A stretch of 27,049 bases of DNA from assembly GCA_002413075.1 (NCBI GenBank), contig DHWG01000029.1:1-27049 (forward strand), written 5' to 3'. The stretch is from Desulfosporosinus sp. UBA5188 (GTDB lineage Bacteria > Bacillota > Desulfitobacteriia > Desulfitobacteriales > Desulfitobacteriaceae). Shown here piece by piece: positions 1 through 6,939 of this stretch. Numbering within the stretch: the stretch's first letter is position 1; each line of letters starts with the position of its first letter. Made by a program: the position numbers and the translations under genes. The notes beneath the pieces are model-generated. The model saw only the letters and a program-made list of their open reading frames with translations, ran no database searches and was not told the origin of the DNA.

Positions 1-313
1 CCTCGTTCCCTTGTTTTTTTTTTAATAAAAAAAAAAAAAAACCCCCTCCCCTACCCACAAACACAAAACCTCCCCGCGGTCCCACTCTGTTTGAACGATT
101 AAGTCGTTCCAACTAAAAACTTTAACGCAGTCAAGGCGGATTGGAATACTCTATAGTTTCTTCCAATCAGCTCAGAGACGCACTTCCAAAGATTCCTTGC
201 AAATGGCTCCCACTACCCCATCTTCGCTTGGTGCAATTTCTCTTTGTACTCTTTCTCATCATCGCTTTATTGAACGTATAATTATTTTTAGACTCCAGAT
301 TCATCTTAACAAT
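1..313 (-). promoter_or_regulatory. T-box leader, probably Cys-specific, for a gene left of the window
   Basis: Read on the minus strand, the stretch after the promoter at 320-348 carries the hallmarks of a T-box riboswitch. A GAGAAAGAGTAC segment near 258-247 resembles the stem I AGTA motif. A candidate specifier triplet TGC (Cys) followed by G lies at 182-180. The canonical T-box GTGGGACCGCGG lies at 85-74. T-boxes bind uncharged tRNA and antiterminate aminoacyl-tRNA synthetase or amino-acid genes. In Bacillus gltX is followed by a T-box-controlled cysE-cysS operon, which fits both the position directly after gltX and the Cys triplet. The downstream gene is outside the window. The expected terminator after the T-box is not visible; a C-free low-complexity tract sits there. 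The stem I fold was not computed, so the specifier is an inference. Confidence 0.85.
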
Positions 314-319
314 GTATCA

Positions 320-348
320 ATTATAGGGCAATATTCTTTCTCTGTCAA
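320..348 (-). promoter_or_regulatory. Sigma-A promoter of the T-box transcript
   Basis: On the minus strand TTGACA (348-343) and TATAAT (325-320) are separated by exactly 17 bp, a perfect match to the sigma-A consensus. It starts about 20 bp after the gltX stop codon, so the T-box leader and its downstream gene have their own promoter. Confidence 0.9.
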
Positions 349-369
349 TCAAACCGGAGCCCTAGTGGG

Positions 370-1833
370 TCACCCTAAAGAACGCTTTTCGGTCACTTCG
401 AGTCGCTTTAAAACATTCTCTCTGCCCAACAAAGGAATAATAGCATAGAGTTCGGGTCCGTGCATCTGTCCTGTCAATGCTACCCTTATTGGCATGTAGA
501 CTAATTTCCCCCCTAGTTTTAACTCTTTAGTGATTTGTTTTAAAAGGACTTTAACGGTCGTTTCCGATAGCAGCTCTATTTCCTGTACTTTATCCCCAAA
601 TAGTTTCAAAACGCCAGGTACCTGTTCGCCTTTCAAAACTTCCAAAGCTTCCCCTACGGGTTCCATAGGCACTGCTCCGTGAAAATAATGAACAAAGTCC
701 TTAACTTCTGCCATATGGGATAGTTTCTCAGAGATTGCTTCGATAAAGCCGATAAACCATTGTTGCTGTTGATCTGATCGTTCTCCTTGAGGAAGTATAC
801 CCATTTCTCCTACAAACGGTAAAGCGAGTTCAGCCAGACGTTCAGGGGCTGCTTCCTTTATGTAATGGGAGTTGATGTAATTCAGCTTTTGGACATCAAA
901 GACAGCTGGGCTCTTGGATACACGATCCAACGTAAAGACTTCTGTCAATTCATCTAGGGTATAAAACTCTTCTTCTCCCATTGGTGCCCAACCAAGCATG
1001 GCGATAAAATTTACGATGGCTTCCGGGAGATAGCCTTTTTGCTTATAGTCCAGGACCGCTGTATCGCCGTCCCTTTTGCTCATTTTCCCACCTTCGGTAT
1101 TAAGAATCAGTGACACATGAGCAAATTCAGGAACTGGCAACCCCAGTGCTTGATAAATTAATACTTGACGGGGTGTATTTGACAAATGCTCTTCTCCACG
1201 AACAACATGCGTAATTTTCATGGTAACATCATCGACAACTACGGCAAAATTATAGGTGGGAATCCCGTCCGATTTGACGATCACATAATCTCCAATTCCG
1301 TCACTATCAAAAACAACATCCCCACGGACTTGATCGTTCACGTGAATGGCTTGTGCTTCTGGTACATGGAAGCGCACTACAGGTTTACGCCCTTCGGCTT
1401 CAAGGACTGTCCTTTGCTCAGTCGTTAAATGACGACACTTCCCTCTATAACGTGGTGTTTCCCCCTTGGCACTCAAGGTCTGCCGTTCTTGTTCAAGTTC
1501 TTCTTCTGAGCAGTAGCAATAGTAGGCGTGACCGCTGTCAAAAAGCTTCTTAGTATAGTCTCTGTATAGGTCTAGGCGATCCGTTTGACGGTATGGACCA
1601 TACTCTCCGCCTGCTTCGATCCCCTCGTCCCATTGTATATTGAGCCAACGAAGTGCTTCCAAAATATTTTGTTCTGATTCTCTGCTAGATCGCTCTAAGT
1701 CGGTGTCCTCACTCCGGACAATAAATTTCCCCTTGTTGTGGTGAGCCCAAAGATAATTAAACAAAGCGGATCTTGCTCCTCCGATGTGCAGTGGGCCTGT
1801 CGGGCTAGGTGCAAAACGAACGCGAATTTCCAT
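370..1833 (-). CDS. gltX: Glutamate--tRNA ligase
   Basis: Class I aminoacyl-tRNA synthetase that attaches glutamate to tRNA(Glu) in the cytosol, using ATP. The 487 residues match the usual bacterial length. The HIGH signature appears as HIGG at residues 16-19 inside PSPTGPLHIGGARSA, and the KMSKS loop as KMSKR near residue 250. A zinc-type CYC...CRH set is present (C106, C108, C133, H135). The ATG follows GGAGG with a 7-nt spacer, and only 3 nt separate the gene from the ispF stop, so the two are translated from one message with ispD and the PIN/TRAM gene. Whether the enzyme is discriminating or also charges tRNA(Gln) cannot be told here; it depends on whether the genome carries gatCAB. Confidence 0.97.
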   Translation of the reverse strand: MEIRVRFAPSPTGPLHIGGARSALFNYLWAHHNKGKFIVRSEDTDLERSSRESEQNILEALRWLNIQWDEGIEAGGEYGPYRQTDRLDLYRDYTKKLFDSGHAYYCYCSEEELEQERQTLSAKGETPRYRGKCRHLTTEQRTVLEAEGRKPVVRFHVPEAQAIHVNDQVRGDVVFDSDGIGDYVIVKSDGIPTYNFAVVVDDVTMKITHVVRGEEHLSNTPRQVLIYQALGLPVPEFAHVSLILNTEGGKMSKRDGDTAVLDYKQKGYLPEAIVNFIAMLGWAPMGEEEFYTLDELTEVFTLDRVSKSPAVFDVQKLNYINSHYIKEAAPERLAELALPFVGEMGILPQGERSDQQQQWFIGFIEAISEKLSHMAEVKDFVHYFHGAVPMEPVGEALEVLKGEQVPGVLKLFGDKVQEIELLSETTVKVLLKQITKELKLGGKLVYMPIRVALTGQMHGPELYAIIPLLGRENVLKRLEVTEKRSLG

Positions 1834-1836
1834 AAA

Positions 1837-2316
1837 TCATCCTCCAAAACTTTCTAAACTAACGATTGCCTGGGCGGCAATTCCTTCTTCTCGACCTGCA
1901 AACCCCAAGCGTTCGGTGGTGGTCGCTTTCACCGATACACACGTTTCATTGATCTGCATGACACGCGCTAGATTAACCCGCATCTGCTGGATAAACGGGG
2001 CAAGCTTCGGCTGCTGCGCTACAATGATACTATCCATATTTCCAATACGATACCCCTGTGCTTGGATAAGTTTCATGACCTGCTCCAATAGTTCCAGACT
2101 GGAAATGCCTCGGTAGCGAACATCATGATCCGGAAAATGAGCGCCAATATCGCCTAAAGCCAAAGCGCCCAAGAGAGAATCCATAATCGCGTGGATCAGA
2201 ACATCTGCATCGGAGTGTCCCAGCAACCCTCGATCATAAGGGATTTCCACGCCTCCAAGTATCATCGGTCGCCCTTCAACCAAGGCATGTACATCATAAC
2301 CTATTCCAACTCTAAT
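1837..2316 (-). CDS. ispF: 2-C-methyl-D-erythritol 2,4-cyclodiphosphate synthase
   Basis: MEP-pathway enzyme that cyclises CDP-methylerythritol 2-phosphate to MEcPP with release of CMP, making isoprenoid precursors. The conserved start IRVGIGYDVHAL with metal ligands D and H, the GHSDADVLIHAIMD motif and the C-terminal TTTERLGF segment are all present. No ATG, GTG or TTG is suitably placed. The only good ribosome-binding site, GGAGG at 2329-2325, lies 8 nt before an ATT codon (2316-2314), giving 159 residues, the normal family length. Alternatives are TTG at 2337, which has no Shine-Dalgarno and would contain the SD inside the gene, or TTG at 2388, which lies inside a palindromic repeat and adds a non-homologous N-terminus. 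I chose the ATT start, so function is near certain but the start is not. Confidence 0.93.
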   Translation of the reverse strand: MRVGIGYDVHALVEGRPMILGGVEIPYDRGLLGHSDADVLIHAIMDSLLGALALGDIGAHFPDHDVRYRGISSLELLEQVMKLIQAQGYRIGNMDSIIVAQQPKLAPFIQQMRVNLARVMQINETCVSVKATTTERLGFAGREEGIAAQAIVSLESFGG

Positions 2317-2373
2317 AGTTAACGCCTCCAGTCTCAATGGTCGTGATGGTCTCGATCCCGGTTCCGCGAGGCA

Positions 2374-2454
2374 GACAAGGAGAGGCAAGAGGCTGAGGCA
2401 GACAGGGGGACGGTTCTTCTGTCTGCCTCAGCCTCTTGCCTGGCTCCCCTTGTC
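2374..2454. repeat. Large REP-like palindrome between ispD and ispF
   Basis: A perfect 22-bp inverted repeat (2384-2405 with 2419-2440) encloses a 13-nt loop GGGGACGGTTCTT. An outer pair GACAAGG (2374-2380) and CCTTGTC (2448-2454) extends the element. The loop core GGGGACGGTTCT resembles palindromes I recall scattered in genomes carrying REP-associated tyrosine transposases. That link is from memory and no transposase gene is present here. The element fills the short gap between the ispD stop and the ispF start and reads almost identically on both strands. Confidence 0.85.
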
Positions 2455-2458
2455 TTGC

Positions 2459-3199
2459 TCACACATATCGGGCAGGTATTACGCTTCGCGCGTCCACCTT
2501 GACGCAGAGTGCATCACGCGTCGCAAGAATCCGTTCTGCTAGCCACAAATCATCGGGCGTGGTCACCTTAATATTTTCTTGTGAACCTTCAACCAGCTGT
2601 ACAGGATACCCCATCCGTTCTAGCAAAGCAGCGTCATCCGTACCATAGTACCCCACAGATGCTGCCTTGCCATGGGCCTCCTCCAAGATCCCTCTGTCAA
2701 AGATTTGTGGTGTCTGTACAGCTCGCAAACCCTCACGCGACAGCGTCTCAAGCACTTTACCAGAACGATCAACCCGTTTTACGGTATCCTTGAGTTGAAG
2801 TCCCATAATTGCTGCAGAGAACTCTTCTGTCGCGCTCAGAAATCGATGGAATTCTTGTAATGTCAAAAGGGGCCTCGCCCCATCGTGGACCACTACCCGT
2901 TGGGTAGTGGCACTAAGAGCTTGAACCCCTGCACGTACGGAATCTTGGCGTTGCGGTCCACCTTGACATATTGCAACCACCTTAATAAATTTATGGTGAT
3001 AAACAAGTTCTTTAATGTCAAGAAGATCGCCTTCTGCCCCTACAATAACGATTTCAGAAACATAACTAGATTCTTCGAAGAGTCTAATCGTATGGGCCAA
3101 GATGGGTAAGCCCCTCAATTCTATAAATTGCTTGTTGTATCCGACCCCCATCCTTTTACCTTGACCTGCTGCAGGAATAATGACGCCTATGTCAGCCAA
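2459..3199 (-). CDS. ispD: 2-C-methyl-D-erythritol 4-phosphate cytidylyltransferase
   Basis: Transfers CMP from CTP to methylerythritol 4-phosphate in the MEP pathway, two steps ahead of IspF. The nucleotide-binding loop PAAGQGKRMG lies at residues 9-18, followed by the conserved K at residue 23 and the VVVHDGARPLL and AVQTPQIF motifs. At 246 residues it is slightly longer than the common 225-235, the extra residues being at the C-terminus next to the palindromic repeat. It starts with TTG behind GAGGTGAAGGCGA and overlaps the upstream PIN/TRAM gene by 8 nt, indicating translational coupling. Together with ispF it forms the usual ispDF pair. Confidence 0.96.
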   Translation of the reverse strand: MADIGVIIPAAGQGKRMGVGYNKQFIELRGLPILAHTIRLFEESSYVSEIVIVGAEGDLLDIKELVYHHKFIKVVAICQGGPQRQDSVRAGVQALSATTQRVVVHDGARPLLTLQEFHRFLSATEEFSAAIMGLQLKDTVKRVDRSGKVLETLSREGLRAVQTPQIFDRGILEEAHGKAASVGYYGTDDAALLERMGYPVQLVEGSQENIKVTTPDDLWLAERILATRDALCVKVDARSVIPARYV

Positions 3200-4349
3200 T
3201 CGCCTTCACCTCATCGGATGTACGAAGGCCCATCGACTTTTTTTCAAGCAGACTTTTTGGTTTAGCAAAAATCATACGACCCGCTGCAGTTTGCAGAACG
3301 CTGGTGACCAACACCGTGACATTTTGCCCCATAAAGCGTCGTCCTGTATCGACCACAATCATGGTTCCATCATCAAGATAGGCTACGCCCTGTCCAGGTT
3401 CTTTTCCTTCTTTCATCACCTGAACTAACATTTCTTCACCGGGCAAAACAATTGGTTTAAGAGCATTGGCCAATTCATTAATGTTTAAAACCTTAACCCC
3501 TTGTAGTTCAGCCACTTTGTTGAGGTTATAATCATTCGTTAAAAGCGGAGACTTAAGAACTTGCCCCAAGCGCACTAGTTTACTGTCAACTTCATTGATA
3601 TCATCAAAGTCTTGTTCATGAATATGAACTTTAATGGCTGTTTCTTTAGAAATTTGATTGAGTATGTCCAGGCCTCTACGCCCACGATTTCGTTTGAGCA
3701 AGTCTGAAGAATCTGCAATATGTCGAAGTTCCTCCAGGACGAAACTCGGGATGAGCAATATTCCTTCCACAAATCCGGTTTTGACAATGTCTGCAATTCT
3801 TCCATCAATGATGACGCTGGTATCAAGAATTTTATAATCCACCAGCTCTAAAGAGTGTTCTACTTTACTTTCCTTATGTTTGTCTGACTTATCGCCACGA
3901 AATTTTGGTATGAAACTAAGGAAGCCCAGAATATCCTCTTTCCGCTTCATTCCAATCGTCAACCCCAGATAACCTAAGAAAATGCTCAGTATGACCGCCA
4001 AAAGTGGTCCGAAGAATTGAATGTTGACAAAGGCATTACTAAATAATGTTGAAATAATAAGTCCGATGATCCCCCCAACTGCCCCACTAATCAGATCATG
4101 TGTTGGGACCTGGGTTAAACGTGCATCAATCCATCCCATTAACGAAAGAAAAGAACGGATAGAAACAGGAGCCACTAAAAACCCGATAACAGAAAATAAA
4201 ACAACGACCACTACGTATGTCAAGACAGGGGAAACGTTCCATCCCAAGGATTGCAAAAAATTGAGGCTTAGAAATAAATAACTAAGGTAAAAACCCAACG
4301 CCCCTACTAACAGAGTGATGATTCCGCGTATTAAATTGCGAATCATCAT
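3192..4349 (-). CDS. PIN/TRAM domain membrane protein (YacL-like)
   Basis: Membrane-anchored PIN-domain protein of the YacL type, a putative RNase of unknown substrate, usually encoded between disA or carD and ispD in Firmicutes. The N-terminus has about four hydrophobic segments in the first 130 residues, followed by a PIN domain starting at KILDTSVIIDGRIADI with the acidic residues expected of the nuclease site. A C-terminal TRAM-like region includes GQGVAYLDDGTMIVVD. The start is the ATG at 4349, preceded by AGGAGG with a 5-nt spacer; a second in-frame ATG follows directly. An upstream extension to 4391 would skip this ribosome-binding site. The final codons overlap ispD. A promoter candidate lies at 4474-4502, so it may be expressed both with and apart from carD. 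Confidence 0.93.
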   Translation of the reverse strand: MMIRNLIRGIITLLVGALGFYLSYLFLSLNFLQSLGWNVSPVLTYVVVVVLFSVIGFLVAPVSIRSFLSLMGWIDARLTQVPTHDLISGAVGGIIGLIISTLFSNAFVNIQFFGPLLAVILSIFLGYLGLTIGMKRKEDILGFLSFIPKFRGDKSDKHKESKVEHSLELVDYKILDTSVIIDGRIADIVKTGFVEGILLIPSFVLEELRHIADSSDLLKRNRGRRGLDILNQISKETAIKVHIHEQDFDDINEVDSKLVRLGQVLKSPLLTNDYNLNKVAELQGVKVLNINELANALKPIVLPGEEMLVQVMKEGKEPGQGVAYLDDGTMIVVDTGRRFMGQNVTVLVTSVLQTAAGRMIFAKPKSLLEKKSMGLRTSDEVKAIG

Positions 4350-4473
4350 TTTCACCTCCTTTTTATCTATTGTGACAAATATTGTTTCCATTTATACCAC
4401 TTATTGGTACAAAATTTAAATTAATGAAATAACTCATTGGTCTTTCTAGTTTTCATTGGTTGATATAAGAGGT

Positions 4474-4502
4474 AGTATATGTCTTCTTGTGCCTAAGTGC
4501 AA
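4474..4502 (-). promoter_or_regulatory. Probable sigma-A promoter for the yacL-ispD-ispF-gltX group
   Basis: Minus-strand TTGCAC (4502-4497) and TATACT (4479-4474) are spaced by 17 bp, about 125 bp upstream of the PIN/TRAM start. Both hexamers deviate from consensus at two positions or fewer. This is a sequence match only. Confidence 0.5.
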
Positions 4503-4546
4503 CTAAACGCCCATGGCACAAACAAGACATCTGGATGTACCTTGGT

Positions 4547-5029
4547 CTAGGCTGAAACTAAAGCCTTAGTCAACCATTCTCTCACAGCTGCCTCTTCTGA
4601 ACCTTCTGTCAAGACGAGTTCACTAATCAAGATTTGGCAGGCATTCTCATACATTTTTTTCTCCCCGGTAGAAAGGCCTTTTTCATTATCCCTTTGAGCA
4701 AGGCTGCGCACAACATTGGCAACTTCGAAAATATTTCCACTCTTGATCTTTTCCAAGTTCGCGCGATAGCGCCGATTCCAGGCTAAAGCAACTGCCGTGT
4801 CTTCAGTTCTTAAGACTTCTAAGACGTCTTTAACCATGGCAGGAGAAATCACTTGCCGTAAACCCAGGTTCTCCACGTTGTTTAAGGGAATAAACAATTT
4901 CATATTCCCTACTGGTAAATGCATGACATAGTATTGGTGTTTTTCACCAAGGACTTCACGCTCTTCAATGGACTCAATAATACCGGCACCATGCATTGGA
5001 TAAACAACTTTGTCACCAACCTTAAACAT
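4547..5029 (-). CDS. carD: CarD/CdnL family transcriptional regulator
   Basis: RNA-polymerase-binding regulator of the CarD_CdnL_TRCF family, which contacts the beta subunit through a Tudor-like N-terminal domain and tunes open-complex stability at promoters, often of rRNA genes. The 160 residues start with MFKVGDKVVYPMHGAG, the family's typical opening, and the C-terminal part is helical with a VAxAWNRRYRANLEKI-like segment. GGGGGTGG precedes the ATG. The promoter at 5051-5079 gives a leader of only about 15 nt. The gene opens the group leading to yacL, ispD, ispF and gltX, with 197 bp before the next gene. Confidence 0.94.
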   Translation of the reverse strand: MFKVGDKVVYPMHGAGIIESIEEREVLGEKHQYYVMHLPVGNMKLFIPLNNVENLGLRQVISPAMVKDVLEVLRTEDTAVALAWNRRYRANLEKIKSGNIFEVANVVRSLAQRDNEKGLSTGEKKMYENACQILISELVLTEGSEEAAVREWLTKALVSA

Positions 5030-5050
5030 TCGGCCACCCCCTTATGTATC

Positions 5051-5079
5051 ATTATAGCAAGGAAAAAAGCCCGCGTCAA
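5051..5079 (-). promoter_or_regulatory. Sigma-A promoter of carD
   Basis: Minus-strand TTGACG (5079-5074) and TATAAT (5056-5051) are 17 bp apart, 22 bp before the carD ATG. One mismatch to consensus in total. Confidence 0.85.
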
Positions 5080-5150
5080 AATTTCAAGATTATATCATAC
5101 AAGCCTTCAGCCTGTCAATTTACCTTTTTATCCCATTGATCCCTTGAAAA

Positions 5151-5180
5151 TTGACAACAGACCAAGCGTCTCGATATAAT
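5151..5180 (+). promoter_or_regulatory. Sigma-A promoter of the plus-strand gene at 5213
   Basis: TTGACA (5151-5156) and TATAAT (5175-5180) both match consensus exactly, with an 18-bp spacer. It is back-to-back with the carD promoter, about 70 bp between the two -35 elements, so a factor bound between them could affect both. Confidence 0.85.
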
Positions 5181-5212
5181 AGACAAGACAGAAAGGAGTG
5201 AGGATAGCACAT

Positions 5213-5605
5213 ATGGAACAACTCACTGAGCAATTTCAAAGCACTGTAAAATCTCTGTTAATTCGTCATCAAAGCATTCTGGATATCTTGTCCAAGGGAC
5301 AAGAATCATCGGGGCGTGTTAACCGTGCCGTCGTTAAATCCGTGACAAGTTGCGGTTGCCATGCAATCAATGCTCATAAGAAACCCATCCCGCCAGACGC
5401 CAGCCTCTCGGATTTAAAAGAGTTGTTGAATAGCCAGCTTGAAGGATTAATTTGCGATAACTGCCGAGACATTGTTGAAGCTGAATTAGGTAAACAACTG
5501 TTTTATATGGCCGCTCTCGCCAATGCGTTAGACATTTCCCTGTCCGACGTTCTCTACCATGAACATAAGAAGCTTCAGACATTAACGGTTTTCAATTTAA
5601 CCTAG
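5213..5605 (+). CDS. Small Cys-containing, MazG-like helical protein of unknown function
   Basis: A 130-residue predicted all-helical protein of unknown function. Near residues 46-51 it has a TSCGC motif, and further on CDNC, together a possible four-Cys metal or disulfide site. The segment ELGKQLFYMAALANALDISL resembles the EELGDxLxYLAALAN helix of MazG-type NTP pyrophosphohydrolases, but K replaces the catalytic D of the usual GD pair. From memory, relatives in other clostridia are sometimes labelled DUF1573-type because of the Cys motif; I could not check this. The chosen ATG has GAGG 9 nt upstream; a GTG at 5198 abuts the ribosome-binding site and is less likely. The gene has its own consensus promoter and a terminator at 5645, so it is monocistronic, divergent from carD. 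Confidence 0.8.
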   Translation: MEQLTEQFQSTVKSLLIRHQSILDILSKGQESSGRVNRAVVKSVTSCGCHAINAHKKPIPPDASLSDLKELLNSQLEGLICDNCRDIVEAELGKQLFYMAALANALDISLSDVLYHEHKKLQTLTVFNLT

Positions 5606-5644
5606 GTGATTACTGGAATGATTCAATGATATATTAAGTAATTT

Positions 5645-5668
5645 AGCTCCTGCAATGCAGGAGCTTTT
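5645..5668 (+). terminator. Intrinsic terminator after the 5213 gene
   Basis: A perfect 9-bp stem, AGCTCCTGC with GCAGGAGCT, and a 3-nt AAT loop are followed by TTT on the plus strand. The minus side has no T-run, so it mainly serves the plus-strand gene. Confidence 0.85.
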
Positions 5669-5705
5669 ATACATTATTCCACGAATCCAAGAACCTTGTG
5701 ATTGA

Positions 5706-6743
5706 TTAATAAAAGTAGTTCTCCAAATCTGAATTTGGAACGATCAATACCTTTGGATTTTTACTGGGACTCATCCACTTCATAAGACTGACCATATTAC
5801 TTTCAGGAAGAGAGATGCAACTCCCCGTTGCCCCCGTACCATTTACATGAATAAATATCGCGGCACCTTTATTTGGTATTTGACTATTGTTCCAATCCGT
5901 TACCAGTGCATACTTATATGGCGTTTGGTAATCTATTAAGTGCTCAAGGTCACCTCCTATATTGCTACTAATCATTCTATTATAAGTAGGGCTTCCACTA
6001 TTTGAGTCCCAGTAATCATTGGCCGTTACCTTATGATAGGCATAATTTGAGCCTGGGTTTCCAGCCACTCCAAAAGCAGATAATATATTCAGTACGCCTG
6101 CTGGGGTTTTGTTAGAATTTTGCAGTCGATTATAGGACATACCATTTGACCCCAGTCTAACGGCGAATTCACTGATCTTTTTCCATGTTCCATTAATTTT
6201 TTCATATTGGCTTCCGATGCCATAGGATGTACTTATTCCATTGGCTGTCACCAAAAATACTTGACTTGAGTTTGAAAACACAGGATTTTTAAATCCTTTT
6301 ATAGCCACCATCTGTGAGACTGCAGGTGAAGTAGCGACTACCTTACTAATGGCCTTGGCCTTTTGATCTGACTTAACCTTAGCTTCTTGCTCTGCCTTAA
6401 CCTTGGCTTCTTGTTCTACCTTAGCCTTAGCCTCTTGTTCTACTTTAGCCTTAGCTTCTTGTTCTACTTTAGCCTTAGCTTCTTGTTCTACTTTAGCTTT
6501 GGCCTCCTGAGCTGCCTTTGCTAGAGTCTCCTGCTCTATCCTAGCTTTGGCTTCCTGTTCTGCCTTAACCTCGGCTTCTTGTTCTGTTTGAATTAAAGCC
6601 GTTTGACTGGCTTGTGACGTATAGCTACTAGCGGTTACAAACACACCACCAATCATCGAAAGTCCCACAATTACAATAACAAAACTTTTGTTTCTACCAT
6701 ATAAATTGAATTTCAACAACATCCCTGCTTTCTCGTTAACCAC
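5706..6743 (-). CDS. L,D-transpeptidase (YkuD-type) with N-terminal octad repeats
   Basis: Exported or membrane-anchored L,D-transpeptidase that would form 3-3 peptidoglycan cross-links or attach groups to the wall. Residues 19-38 form one hydrophobic segment (signal peptide or anchor). Residues 54-131 are a charged run of about ten octads of the EQEAKAKV type, expected to be a long helix or spacer. The catalytic domain fills the C-terminal half and ends with the active-site pattern H299-x-N-G-x-G-x-x-G-S-C309, the nucleophilic Cys of the YkuD fold. The start is uncertain: GTG at 6743 and ATG at 6722 both have weak ribosome-binding sites, and I kept the longer one. No D,D-transpeptidase or lipid gene is adjacent. 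A role in spore cortex or vegetative wall is possible but not shown by the sequence. Confidence 0.88.
   Translation of the reverse strand: MVNEKAGMLLKFNLYGRNKSFVIVIVGLSMIGGVFVTASSYTSQASQTALIQTEQEAEVKAEQEAKARIEQETLAKAAQEAKAKVEQEAKAKVEQEAKAKVEQEAKAKVEQEAKVKAEQEAKVKSDQKAKAISKVVATSPAVSQMVAIKGFKNPVFSNSSQVFLVTANGISTSYGIGSQYEKINGTWKKISEFAVRLGSNGMSYNRLQNSNKTPAGVLNILSAFGVAGNPGSNYAYHKVTANDYWDSNSGSPTYNRMISSNIGGDLEHLIDYQTPYKYALVTDWNNSQIPNKGAAIFIHVNGTGATGSCISLPESNMVSLMKWMSPSKNPKVLIVPNSDLENYFY
6351..6584 (-). repeat. 24-bp tandem repeats coding octads
   Basis: About ten consecutive copies of a 24-bp unit inside the L,D-transpeptidase gene encode EQEAKAKV-like octads. The central four copies are identical at protein level and nearly so in DNA, which suggests recent copy-number change by slippage or unequal recombination. 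Confidence 0.9.
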
Positions 6744-6828
6744 ACCCTTCCATATCCGTGAGTGATTCCCCTTTATTTCTTATATTCATATTCGTAATGT
6801 ATTATAAATCCCCTTATATGCAAAAATA

Positions 6829-6862
6829 CCAATTCGTTGTTTTCTGCGAAACAATGAATTGG
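6829..6862. repeat. Imperfect inverted repeat in the L,D-transpeptidase upstream region
   Basis: CCAATTCGTTGTTT (6829-6842) pairs with AAACAATGAATTGG (6849-6862) with one non-pair and a 6-nt loop. It lies between the DsrE terminator and the L,D-transpeptidase start, so it may be an operator or leader hairpin for that gene. There is no T-run on either side. Confidence 0.55.
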
Positions 6863-6882
6863 TTGCATGAAGGAACACCTAT

Positions 6883-6915
6883 AAAAAGCACTTGCAGCCT
6901 AAGCAAATGCCTTTT
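6883..6915 (-). terminator. Terminator after the DsrE-like gene
   Basis: A 13-bp stem with two G-T wobbles (6903-6915 with 6883-6895 on the minus strand) and a 7-nt loop leads into a TTTTT run on the minus strand. It lies 25 nt past the DsrE-like stop codon and should end the ctsR-to-dsrE transcript. Confidence 0.75.
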
Positions 6916-6939
6916 ATTACCCTGGTGAATTAATTTTAA

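Noticed and set aside
2317..2388. N-terminal extension of ispF to the TTG at 2388
   Set aside because: The added residues come from the palindromic repeat and match nothing in IspF; the ribosome-binding site lies inside this stretch.
4350..4391. Longer start for the PIN/TRAM gene
   Set aside because: A full AGGAGG sits just before ATG at 4349, inside the extension.
4503..4546. Terminator after carD
   Set aside because: Only a 4-bp stem is visible with no T-run, so readthrough from carD to the next gene remains possible.
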